Source: Hymenobacter frigidus
Lineage (GTDB): Bacteria > Bacteroidota > Bacteroidia > Cytophagales > Hymenobacteraceae
Direction of reading: 5' to 3'
NCBI RefSeq assembly: GCF_014640435.1
Contig: NZ_BMGY01000007.1
Location: 62,001 to 126,000, forward strand
Length of the DNA: 64,000 nt
Part shown: piece by piece, positions 33,829-41,543 of the stretch
Layout of the letters: the number at the start of each line of letters is the position of its first letter
Position numbering within the stretch: the first letter of the stretch is position 1
Made by a program: the position numbers and the translations under genes
Notes under the pieces: generated by a model
What the model was told of the DNA's origin: nothing
The model's input: only the letters and a program-made list of their open reading frames with translations
Database searches by the model: none

Positions 33829-34887
33829 ATGCATCCTTACCTGCTTTTGTCCCTGCGTATTGTCACCGGCTTGGGCGGGATGGTGTTGGTCATCACCACG
33901 TTGTCGGCGGCTATTCGCTCGTTCGTGCTGCCCCGCAACGAGGTGGTACGCATGAATGTGTGGGTGTTCATGAGCATTCGGTCCGTTTTCGATGTGGCGG
34001 CTAAAATGGCTAACTCCTATGAGCGGCGCGACCGGATTATGGCCCACTACGCTCCGGTGGCGCTGGTGGCGCTGCCCGTGGTGTGGGAAGCGCTGGTGAG
34101 CCTGGGCTACGTGGGCATGTACTGGGCTTTGGGCGAAGGCAGTTGGGCACGTTGCTACGAGCTGAGCGGCAGCTCGCTGCTTACGCTGGGCACCACCACC
34201 ACGCACAAAGTCTATATTGAGGCCCTGACCTACTCCGAAGCCACGCTGGGACTGCTGCTGCTCACGCTACTGCTCTCGTACCTGCCCACCATCTACCAGG
34301 CGTTTTCGCGGCGCGAGGTGACGGTGGCCCTCCTGGAACTGCGGGCCGGCACGCCCCCCACGGCCGCCCGCCTGCTGGGCTGGCTCAACCACGACGGCTC
34401 GGTGCAGAACGACGACAAGCAATGGGCCGCCTGGGAGCAATGGTTTGTCGAGATTGAGGAAAGCCACACCTCGCTGCCGATTCTGTCATTTTTCCGGTCG
34501 CCGCAGCCGGGGCGCTCCTGGGTCACGAGCTGCGGGTTGATTCTGGACACGGCCGCGCTGCTGTTCAGCGTCGTAGACGGCCCCCAGCCCCGTCAAACCC
34601 AACTCACCTTCAAGGCCGGCTGCCTGGCCCTGAACCGGGTGTACCGTTTTTTCGATGACCGAACCGGTATTCAGCCCGCCAGCCTGCTTCCCAACGAAGA
34701 CGCTCCCGACCCCGACCGGGCCGATTTCGACCTGGCCTGCGCCGAACTGCAGGCCCAGGGCCTAACCCTTTACGAAGACCGCGCCGGGGCCTGGCAGCAG
34801 TACCAGGAGCTGCGCAGCCGCTACGCCAGCGCCCTCGATTTTCTGGCCAAGCTGACCATGGCCCCAGGCCTGAAAATCGCCGGTTAG
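33829..34887 (+). CDS. Ion-channel-like membrane protein
   Basis: 352 residues from ATG 33829. Three to four hydrophobic helices occur in the first 150 residues (MHPYLLLSLRIVTGLGGMVLVIT, PVALVALPVVWEALVSLGYVGM, ATLGLLLLTLLLSYLPTIYQ). Between the last two lies SGSSLLTLGTTTTHKVYIEALTY, like a K+ channel pore loop but with GTT in place of the GYG selectivity filter. The cytoplasmic part (160-352) is helical with no domain recognised. It is possibly a channel relative with another selectivity. It starts 32 bases after hipT and may be cotranscribed with it, but I see no proof that it is part of the toxin system. Confidence 0.5.
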   Translation: MHPYLLLSLRIVTGLGGMVLVITTLSAAIRSFVLPRNEVVRMNVWVFMSIRSVFDVAAKMANSYERRDRIMAHYAPVALVALPVVWEALVSLGYVGMYWALGEGSWARCYELSGSSLLTLGTTTTHKVYIEALTYSEATLGLLLLTLLLSYLPTIYQAFSRREVTVALLELRAGTPPTAARLLGWLNHDGSVQNDDKQWAAWEQWFVEIEESHTSLPILSFFRSPQPGRSWVTSCGLILDTAALLFSVVDGPQPRQTQLTFKAGCLALNRVYRFFDDRTGIQPASLLPNEDAPDPDRADFDLACAELQAQGLTLYEDRAGAWQQYQELRSRYASALDFLAKLTMAPGLKIAG

Positions 34888-35025
34888 CGGATAAGCATCT
34901 TTTTTTAAAACCCAAGATTTTCGGCTATCGGTGCGGATGCTCCCCTTCCGTGCGGTCATTACACTTTACCAGCCGGGCTTGCTTTGTGTCATTTTACTGA
35001 GCAAAGGCTAGGTAATCACGCAGCC

Positions 35026-35928
35026 TTATTCGCCTTCGTCAGGCAGAATATTGACGTCCTGCACCAGCACCATTTTCTCGATTTCCTTGCCCCGCTTGGT
35101 CGCGGCCAGGCCGCCGAGGGCAGTTTCCTTGTAGCGGGTTTCCATGGCCTGACCCACTTCGCCGAGGGCGGCCACGCACTGGTCAACGGGAATAACCGGG
35201 TCGATGCCGGCAATGGCAATCTGGGCCGAGCTGAAGGCAATGGCCGCCGCCGAGGCGTTGCGCACCACGCAGGGCACTTCCACCAGGCCAGCCACCGGGT
35301 CGCAGACCAGCCCGAGCATGCACTGAATGGTGACGGCCACGGCCGCGAACACCTGCTCGACCGGCCCGCCCAGGCAGTACACGATGGCCCCGCTGCCCAT
35401 GGCCGCGGCCGAGCCGGTTTCGGCCTGGCAGCCGCCCACGGCCCCGGCCAAGGAGGCATTTTGCTCAATAATCAGGGCAATGCCGGCCGCCACGAGCAGG
35501 CCCTCCAAAATCTGGCGGTCGCTGAGCTTGTGCAAATCCTGAATGGTGACCAGCACGCCGGGCAGAATGCCCGAGGCCCCGGCCGTGGGCGCGGCCACCA
35601 CCCGGCCCATGCACGAATTCACCTCCTTGGCCCCCAGCGCGCGGGTGATGAGCTGCTTGAATTCGGGGGAAAGCACGGTGACGGGCGAGGCGGCAATTTT
35701 CTTGGCCCCGTTGTTTATCATGCCCGAGCGCGAGGTCATGTCGCCGGTCAGTCCTTCCTTCACGGCGTCGCGCATCACGTCGTAGGCCCGTTGCAGGCCC
35801 GTCCATATTTCGTCTTCGCTGCGGCCTTTTTGCTCGATTTCATAATCGAGCACGGGCTGGTAAAGCGGCTCGCCGGTGCTGGCGCAGTGCGCGCCCCAGG
35901 AAGCAAAATCATTGAAGAGCAAAGACAT
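35026..35928 (-). CDS. sdaA: L-serine ammonia-lyase, iron-sulfur dependent, alpha subunit
   Basis: 300 residues. It carries the alpha part of the Fe-S serine dehydratase: RAYDVMRDAVKEGL, NSCMGRVVAAPTAGASGILPGV, GGCQAETGSAAAMG, CMLGLVCDPVAGLVEVPCVVRN. The conserved Cys in SCMGR, CDPVAG and VPC hold the 4Fe-4S cluster that binds the substrate. It turns L-serine into pyruvate and ammonia. In the split form a separate beta subunit is required, and it is not seen in the window. A stem-loop (35969-36000) and a long AT-rich repeat lie upstream. Confidence 0.9.
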   Translation of the reverse strand: MSLLFNDFASWGAHCASTGEPLYQPVLDYEIEQKGRSEDEIWTGLQRAYDVMRDAVKEGLTGDMTSRSGMINNGAKKIAASPVTVLSPEFKQLITRALGAKEVNSCMGRVVAAPTAGASGILPGVLVTIQDLHKLSDRQILEGLLVAAGIALIIEQNASLAGAVGGCQAETGSAAAMGSGAIVYCLGGPVEQVFAAVAVTIQCMLGLVCDPVAGLVEVPCVVRNASAAAIAFSSAQIAIAGIDPVIPVDQCVAALGEVGQAMETRYKETALGGLAATKRGKEIEKMVLVQDVNILPDEGE

Positions 35929-35968
35929 GACGCGGGTGGGATTGGAGTGAGTAGGAAGGTAAACGCAA

Positions 35969-36000
35969 AGCCCCGGCCGAAGGTGTCTTCAACCGGGGCT
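35969..36000. terminator. Hairpin in the sdaA leader
   Basis: AGCCCCGG (35969-35976) and CCGGGGCT (35993-36000) form a stem just 41 bases upstream of the sdaA start. It has no long T run on the sdaA strand, so it could be an attenuator or stability element rather than a terminator. Confidence 0.4.
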
Positions 36001-36033
36001 CAAAGCTACGGGATTGGCGCAGGGCCGACTGAA

Positions 36034-36281
36034 AGTTAAAAGTTGGGGATTAAAGGTCCAGACCAGCAACACGGTCTTTTAACCTTTAGACTTGTTCCTC
36101 AATAAGAAATCGGTGGTTTTCCAAGTCGTATTTGGCGCCAGAAACGGGGGCTGCTCAAAGAATCCAAGGATACAAGCTTGGCCAAACCAAAAAGACCATT
36201 CAGGCATCATAATCGGCTAAAATCTTTGACCCTTTCTTATTCAGGAACAAGTCTTTTAACTTTTAACTCCCAACTTTTAAC
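36034..36281. repeat. Long inverted repeat, AT-rich, between sdaA and msrB
   Basis: The inner arms AGACTTGTTCCTCAATAAGAAA (36088-36109) and 36233-36254 match in 21 of 22 positions. The outer arms share GTTAAAAGTTGGG (about 36035) with CCCAACTTTTAAC (36269-36281). The 248-base unit fills most of the 367-base gap, which holds no gene. It resembles a MITE. Confidence 0.75.
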
Positions 36282-36295
36282 TCTTCACCAACACG

Positions 36296-36760
36296 CTACG
36301 CAGCCGGCTGGCTTTGCGGGGCCGTCACCAGCTTAACGCTGGCCGAGTTGATGCACAGGCGCAGGCCGGTGGGCGCGGGACCGTCGGGGAAAGCATGACC
36401 CTGGTGGGCATCGCACACGTTGCAAAGCACTTCGATGCGGGTCATGCCGTAGCTGGTGTCTTTCTTGTAGCGAATGGCGCTTTCCTCCACGGGCTGGGTG
36501 AAGCTGGGCCAGCCGGTGCCCGATTCGAACTTCGTGCGCGAGTCGTAGAGCGGGGTGTTGCAGCACACGCAGGCGTAGAGGCCGGCTTCGTGGGCCTCGC
36601 AGTATTCGCCGGTGAAGGCGCGCTCGGTGCCGTGCTCACGCGTGACGTGGAACTGCTCGGCCGTGAGCAGGGCACGCCACTCTTCGGGCGTTTTCTCCAC
36701 CCGGCGGGGCGATGGGGTGGGGTTGTTGGCGAGGCGGATAACGTCGTTCCAGGTTTGCAT
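36296..36760 (-). CDS. msrB: Peptide-methionine (R)-S-oxide reductase
   Basis: 154 residues. It reduces methionine-R-sulfoxide in oxidised proteins using thioredoxin. The family core is complete: HGTERAFTGEYCEAHEAG, YACVCCNTPLYDS and VLCNVCDAHQGH (the two CxxC zinc pairs), TGWPSF, and LRLCINSASV with the catalytic Cys. No signal peptide is visible, so it is cytoplasmic. Fusion to MsrA is absent. The start at 36760 (MQTWNDVIRLANN) is the best; an upstream start would overlap the AT-poor spacer. Confidence 0.93.
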   Translation of the reverse strand: MQTWNDVIRLANNPTPSPRRVEKTPEEWRALLTAEQFHVTREHGTERAFTGEYCEAHEAGLYACVCCNTPLYDSRTKFESGTGWPSFTQPVEESAIRYKKDTSYGMTRIEVLCNVCDAHQGHAFPDGPAPTGLRLCINSASVKLVTAPQSQPAA

Positions 36761-36893
36761 ATCAGAATTGTGAAGTAAGCTTTAGCTGGCACCGCTGGGC
36801 CGTGAGGGTTCGGCAACGGGCCGGCTACTAGAAACGCGGCCGGAGCCGAGAGGTTTCCGGCCGCGCCGGATAGACGCCGCTCCGGCCGTTTCC

Positions 36894-37286
36894 TTACACG
36901 CTGTGCCTTGCCGTCAGCTCCGCCGATACCGGCGCGGCCACATTGCCGGTGCGCCGGAGCACGCCCCAGCTTTGCAGCTCGCCCTTCACGGCGCGAAGCA
37001 CCGGGCGCAACAGCACCACGTACATCAGCTGGCGGTACACGAAGCGCTGGGGCAGCAGGCCCCACAACCGGCTCCGGTGCTCGCCCTCGAAGCCGAAGGC
37101 CAGCGCGGCCGCCGCTGCATCAACCAGCAAAAAGGCCAGGTAGTAGCCCAGCACCGGTCCCGCCTGCCCGGTGCAGAGCGAATACAGCATCAGCGCAACG
37201 GCCACCCGCACCCCCCACACAAAACGCTGCCAGCGCCGGGACGAAAAACTCTGAAAAACTTGGGGAGAGGTGTCGGCGGCGGACAT
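36894..37286 (-). pseudogene. Remnant of a glycosyltransferase family 2 C-terminus
   Basis: 130 residues from ATG 37286. It ends like membrane-bound GT2 polysaccharide synthases: two or three hydrophobic stretches (ALMLYSLCTGQAGPVLGYYLAFLL, DAAAAALAFGFE), then LLPQRFVYRQLMYVVLLRPVLRAVKGELQSWGVLRRTG, the tail pattern of these enzymes. The catalytic nucleotide-binding and DxD domains are absent and nothing upstream supplies them. I read it as a truncated gene; a stand-alone small membrane protein is possible. Other broken genes lie directly downstream (37.5-38.3 kb). Confidence 0.55.
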
Positions 37287-37510
37287 GGCCTGGGTAGAAA
37301 TATTACGGGTTGAATGAAGCAAAAGTCCCGCGCCAAGATGTAGGACGGATGAGTAAAAAAACCAGGGTTTTTCACCTCATAAGACATTCACTTAATGCCG
37401 GTTAGTCTTGACCCAAAGTCGTTGGTTATGTGCCGCTGGCCGACGGTTTCCAGCAACTGGCGGCGCGCCCTTCGCGCCCTCGTTTCCGCTTTTCCCTTTT
37501 GCTGTTTGCT

Positions 37511-38152
37511 ATGCGCCTACTGCTTATGTTTCTGCTGTTTCTAGCGCTGCCGGGGTGGCGGACGGCCACCGCGCAAAGCCGCCCCGCGCCCGCCGACCCG
37601 GTGGCTGCGGGACAGGCAGCAGCCCGGCCCGGCCCCGCGCTTCATCGTGGACCTGACCACGGCCAACCGCAATGCCTACCTCATGCGCGCCCCCGACGCG
37701 GCCGACGACCACGGCTACCTCGGCACCCAGCTCACCTGCCAAACCCATAGCGACCTGTTTGCGGGGGCCTATCTCAACAGCTCCTACGGCCCCGAACAGC
37801 CCCTTTTCGACGACTATGAGGGCACCCTGGGCTACGCCCACGCCGGCCGCATCCCCACCGAGTGGAGCCTGCAATACACCCACCTTTTCGTACCGGCCGA
37901 CAGCAGGCTGCTCCGCGCCACCATCACCGACAACGTAGAAGCCAGCCTGGCCCACAATTTCGATTTCGTCTACGCCAGCCTCACCGCCGACGGATTTTTC
38001 GGCGGCACCCGCGATGTGGTGCTCACCTGGAACGTGTCGCGCGCCTTTTCACTGCCGGTTTCCGCCCGCGACACCCTCCACATCACGCCCACTTTTGAGC
38101 TGGGCACAGGCACGCAACGCTTCTACGCCGCCAGCCTGGCCCGCCGCGTGCA
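37511..38152 (+). pseudogene. Frameshifted and truncated secreted protein
   Basis: ATG 37511 starts a clear signal peptide (LLLMFLLFLALPGWRTATAQ) in one frame, but the sensible continuation, PRFIVDLTTANRNAYL through DTLHITPTFELGTG to about 38150, is in the next frame (+1). The shift lies in the GC-rich stretch 37575-37640. The body looks like a beta-rich outer-membrane or secreted protein. Its C-terminus ends abruptly at 38163 where the sequence of another broken gene starts. It is probably inactive. A sequencing error could explain only the frameshift. Confidence 0.5.
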
Positions 38153-38258
38153 GCGATGCGCGTAAAATCCGGCCGCTGGCGCTCGAAATACGTTTGCCAA
38201 TGGTCGGGGCCGGAGTTGCCGAGGCCGGGCACGATGAAGACGCGGGCTGGTTGTTGCA
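38150..38258 (-). pseudogene. Truncated RBBP9/YdeN-type alpha/beta hydrolase
   Basis: From ATG 38258 the minus strand encodes about 35 residues typical of the N-terminus of RBBP9/YdeN-like serine hydrolases: ARVFIVPGLGNSGPDHW and TYFERQRPDFTRI. After about 38153 the match ends and the frame runs into the 3' end of the convergent broken gene. The nucleophile and catalytic residues are lost. A deletion seems to have joined the two convergent genes tail to tail. Confidence 0.5.
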
Positions 38259-38296
38259 TCGCCAAAAGTAGCTCTCCGAAACCTTTCCATTTTGCT

Positions 38297-39838
38297 ATGA
38301 TAATCCTTTCCGCCGCCCAAACCCGCGAGCTCGACCAAGCCACCATCGACGAGCAGCACCTGCCGTCCGCCGCGCTGATGGAGCGGGCGGCTACCGCTTT
38401 CACTCGATGGTTTTTCGGCCGACTGACCCAGGAAGAAGCCGGGGAAATTCTGGTGCTGTGCGGCCCCGGCAACAACGGCGGCGACGGCCTGGCCATTGCC
38501 CACCTGCTGCACCAGGGCAACTACGCCGTGCGCGTGGGTCTGCTCCCGGCCGGGAAGTATTCGGCCGACTGGCAGCACAACCGCCGCCACCTGCCCACCG
38601 CCGTGCCCGTGGTCGAAATCACCGAAGGGCAGCTACCGGATATTCTGCCCGGCACGGCAGTAATTGATGCCCTGTTTGGCACCGGCCTGACCCGGCCACT
38701 AACCGGTCTGGCCGTCACCTTGGTCGCGCACCTGGCGCAGGCCAAGGCTCGGGTAATCGCCGTGGACATTCCCAGCGGGCTTTTTGCCGATGCGCCCCAG
38801 CCACTGGGCAGCGCCGTGGTGCGAGCGCAGCATACCGTGAGTTTCGGCCTGCCCAAGCTCGCCTTTCTGCTGCCGCAGAACGCTGATTTTGTGGGCGAAT
38901 GGCACCTTGAGGACATTGGGCTGAGCACCCGGTTTATCGAGGGTGCAGCTACTTACTGGCACTACACCGATGCGGCGGCCGTGGCCCAAACCTTGCCGGC
39001 GCGGCCCAAATTCAGCCACAAGGGCACCTTTGGGCACGCCCTGCTGCTGGCGGGCAGCCGGGGAAAGATGGGGGCGGCACTGCTGGCGGCCGGGGCCTGC
39101 CTGCGCAGCGGCGTGGGGCTGCTCACCGCACAGATTCCGAGCCTGGGCTATGGCATTTTTCAAATCAGCCAGCCCGAAGCCATGTGCCTGCCCGACCCGC
39201 AGACCGACTTCATCAGCGAGCTGCCCGACCTGAAACCGTATCAGGCCGTGGGCATTGGGCCGGGTCTGAGTCAGAATGCCGCCAGCCTGGCCGTATTTCA
39301 ACAGTTGCTCAAAGAAGCCGTCGCGTCTAAAACCCGCCCAAAGGGCCTGCCGCTCATCATTGACGCCGACGCGCTGAACCTGCTGGGCCAGCACCGCGAA
39401 CTACTGCCGCTGCTGCCCGAAAATACGGTACTTACCCCCCACCCCAAAGAGTTTGAACGCCTCACCGAGCCGGCCCGCGACGACTACCACCGCTTGGAAT
39501 TACTGCGCGATTTCGCCCGGACGCACCGCTGCCTCGTGGTACTCAAGGGAGCCTACACCTGCCTGGCCACGCCCACCGGCGACCTGCACTTCAACAGCAC
39601 CGGCAACCCCGGCATGGCCACCGGCGGCAGCGGCGACGTGCTCACGGGCGTGCTGCTGGCTTTGCGCGCTCACGCCCAGCTGCCGGCTTTTGAGGCGGTG
39701 CGTCTGGGCGTGTATGCCCACGGGCTAGCCGGCGATTTGGCCGCCGCCGAAACCGGACAGGCAGGCTTAGTCGCCGGCGACTTAGTGCGCCACATCGGGC
39801 CGGCCCTGGCCACGCTCACGGCCCGGCCGGCATTTTAA
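38297..39838 (+). CDS. nnr: Bifunctional NAD(P)H-hydrate epimerase/dehydratase
   Basis: 513 residues from ATG 38297 (MIILSAAQTRELDQATI). The N-terminal YjeF_N domain (1-215) holds GPGNNGGDGLAIAHLL and epimerises the S/R forms of NAD(P)H hydrate. The C-terminal ribokinase-like domain (about 225-513) holds KGTFGHALLLAGSRGKMGAAL, VGIGPGLS, LIIDADALN and NPGMATGGSGDVLTG, and dehydrates the hydrate with ATP or ADP. Together they repair damaged cofactors. The gene's end overlaps the end of the convergent UbiA-like gene by four bases. Confidence 0.93.
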   Translation: MIILSAAQTRELDQATIDEQHLPSAALMERAATAFTRWFFGRLTQEEAGEILVLCGPGNNGGDGLAIAHLLHQGNYAVRVGLLPAGKYSADWQHNRRHLPTAVPVVEITEGQLPDILPGTAVIDALFGTGLTRPLTGLAVTLVAHLAQAKARVIAVDIPSGLFADAPQPLGSAVVRAQHTVSFGLPKLAFLLPQNADFVGEWHLEDIGLSTRFIEGAATYWHYTDAAAVAQTLPARPKFSHKGTFGHALLLAGSRGKMGAALLAAGACLRSGVGLLTAQIPSLGYGIFQISQPEAMCLPDPQTDFISELPDLKPYQAVGIGPGLSQNAASLAVFQQLLKEAVASKTRPKGLPLIIDADALNLLGQHRELLPLLPENTVLTPHPKEFERLTEPARDDYHRLELLRDFARTHRCLVVLKGAYTCLATPTGDLHFNSTGNPGMATGGSGDVLTGVLLALRAHAQLPAFEAVRLGVYAHGLAGDLAAAETGQAGLVAGDLVRHIGPALATLTARPAF

Positions 39839-40764
39839 TTCAGGAAATACAGCACGGCCGGCACCAGCAGCACACCATCAGCGAGTAGGGCGAAGAAGTA
39901 GTCGCTCCGGCGCTCATCGGCCCAGATGATAACCGAGGCCGCCGACAGGCCGGTAATCAGCAGCTCCAGCGGCGGCACTCCCCGCTCGAACCCCAGGGCC
40001 ATGGCCCCGGCCAGAAATGCCAGGGCCACCGCTTTGGCCCTGGCCGGGCCCAGTACCACGGGAAAGGTACGGGTACCCGCCGCCCGGTCGCGGCTCAAAT
40101 CGCGGATATCGAACACAATGGCCAGGGCCAGCACCAGGCAGAACCGTTGCGCCAGCAAGCCCACGGCCTGGGCCAGCGGGCGTTGCAAAGCCAGCGTGGG
40201 CACTCCCACCGTAACAGCCGACCACACCCCGGCGATAAGGAATATTTTCAGCAGCGGCACTTCGCGCAGGGCGCGGCGCTGCCCGCGCCAGCGCGCCAGC
40301 GGCCAGGAGTAAAGCAGCGCCAGGGCCGCCAGCGGCAGCAGCCCGGGCAGGTAGCGCCACCAGCCATCGGCCAGAAACAAGTACCCCGCCAGCACCGCCG
40401 ACGTCCCGGCCAGCACCGCCAGCGCCCGGCGGTGCTGCTGCTGCCAGGCCTTGCGCCCCGAGGTGCCCGCCGGCTGCCGGTGCTTGAAGGGCAGCACGGC
40501 ATCGAGGTTGTACACGAGCAGCGTGGCGGCAAGCACCAGCGCCACCACCCGTAAGTTCACGTCGCCGGTTGCCGACCAGTTCCGGAACGTGGCGGCCGTT
40601 TGGGCGGCGGCGGCAGCGGCCAGCCAGCTGCTGCTGTACAGCACGGCATCGAGCGCGCGGCGGAACAGGCCTGGCCCGATGGCCGGTACAGCGGAAGGCG
40701 ACGGTGAAACCACAAGCGAAGGTAAAGCGGGGTACGTACGCTGCCCGCGACAATCTCTCTCCAA
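39835..40764 (-). CDS. UbiA-like prenyltransferase family membrane protein
   Basis: 309 residues if ATG 40764 is used; a GTG at 40713 would give a better start directly before the first helix. About eight hydrophobic helices are seen. Two Asp-rich loops characteristic of UbiA enzymes appear as VYNLDAVLPFKHR (near residue 85, weaker than the usual NDxxD) and FDIRDLSRDRAAGTRTFPVVLG (near 218). Such enzymes attach isoprenoid chains to aromatic rings in quinone, heme or pigment synthesis. The substrate is unknown, and the first motif is atypical, so a non-enzymatic relative is possible. The gene is convergent with nnr. Confidence 0.6.
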   Translation of the reverse strand: MERDCRGQRTYPALPSLVVSPSPSAVPAIGPGLFRRALDAVLYSSSWLAAAAAAQTAATFRNWSATGDVNLRVVALVLAATLLVYNLDAVLPFKHRQPAGTSGRKAWQQQHRRALAVLAGTSAVLAGYLFLADGWWRYLPGLLPLAALALLYSWPLARWRGQRRALREVPLLKIFLIAGVWSAVTVGVPTLALQRPLAQAVGLLAQRFCLVLALAIVFDIRDLSRDRAAGTRTFPVVLGPARAKAVALAFLAGAMALGFERGVPPLELLITGLSAASVIIWADERRSDYFFALLADGVLLVPAVLYFLN

Positions 40765-40844
40765 ACGCAGGAAAGACGAAGCCTGGTCCCGAGGACCTGA
40801 CTTCGCCTTTCTTACAAAAACTGAATGGCCGATACGGCCCGCCG

Positions 40845-41399
40845 CTACGCCTTGCGGTTGCCGAAGGTATCTTCGTAGAGCTTGATGCTGTCGTTGATGA
40901 TGCGGTAGGCGTCTTCGCGCCCCATGAAGCGCTCCACGTTGACGTGCTTGTTGTGCTCAAGGGCTTTGTAGTCCTCAAAGAAGCGCTGCATCTCCAGCAG
41001 GGTGTGCGGGGGCAGGTCGGCGATGTCGTTGTAGTGGTTCACGGAAATGTCGTGGGCGGCTACGGCGATGATTTTATCGTCTTCCTCGTCCTGGTCCACC
41101 ATCTGCATCACGCCGATGACTTTGGCCTCGACGAGGCACATGGGCACGATATCAACCGAGCAGAGCACCAGAATATCGAGCGGGTCTTTGTCGTCGCAAT
41201 ACGTTTGGGGAATGAAGCCGTAGGCGGCTGGGTAGTGCACGGCCGAGAACAGCACGCGGTCGAGTTTCAACAGCCCGCTCTCCTTATCAAGCTCGTATTT
41301 GCCTTTGCTGCCTTTGGGAATTTCGATGATGGACTGGACGACTTGCGGGTTATTCTCGCCGCGCGATACGTCGTGCCAGGGGTTAAAGTGGTTGGCCAT
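40845..41399 (-). CDS. ppa: Inorganic pyrophosphatase (family I)
   Basis: 184 residues from ATG 41399 ([12 protein letters not shown]). It hydrolyses pyrophosphate to two phosphates to pull biosynthetic reactions forward. The active site is visible: [44 protein letters not shown] and a C-terminal helix with HVNVERFMG. It is soluble and cytoplasmic. An upstream frame extends through a repeat and was not used. The GC-rich inverted repeat at 41434-41528 is directly 5' of the gene. Confidence 0.95.
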   Translation of the reverse strand: MANHFNPWHDVSRGENNPQVVQSIIEIPKGSKGKYELDKESGLLKLDRVLFSAVHYPAAYGFIPQTYCDDKDPLDILVLCSVDIVPMCLVEAKVIGVMQMVDQDEEDDKIIAVAAHDISVNHYNDIADLPPHTLLEMQRFFEDYKALEHNKHVNVERFMGREDAYRIINDSIKLYEDTFGNRKA

Positions 41400-41433
41400 T
41401 TTTGGGTGATGGGGTAATAGGGTGATGTGGCTC

Positions 41434-41528
41434 TCGCGCAAGGTTTCGCAAGGTTGAAAGAAGTCTCGCAAGGTTTGGCTGAACGTCAACTTTGCGAAAC
41501 CTTTTTAACCTCGCGAAACCTTGCGCGA
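41434..41528. repeat. Inverted repeat of TCGCGCAAGGTTTCGC type, 5' of ppa
   Basis: TCGCGCAAGGTTTCGCAAGG (41434 on) and its near complement at 41502-41528 pair over about 26 bases with two or three mismatches. An inner copy (CTCGCAAGGTTT near 41465; ACTTTGCGAAACC near 41489) repeats the motif. This is another intergenic palindrome type distinct from the GTCATGCTGAGC family. Confidence 0.75.
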
Positions 41529-41543
41529 ATGTTGGATTGAGTT

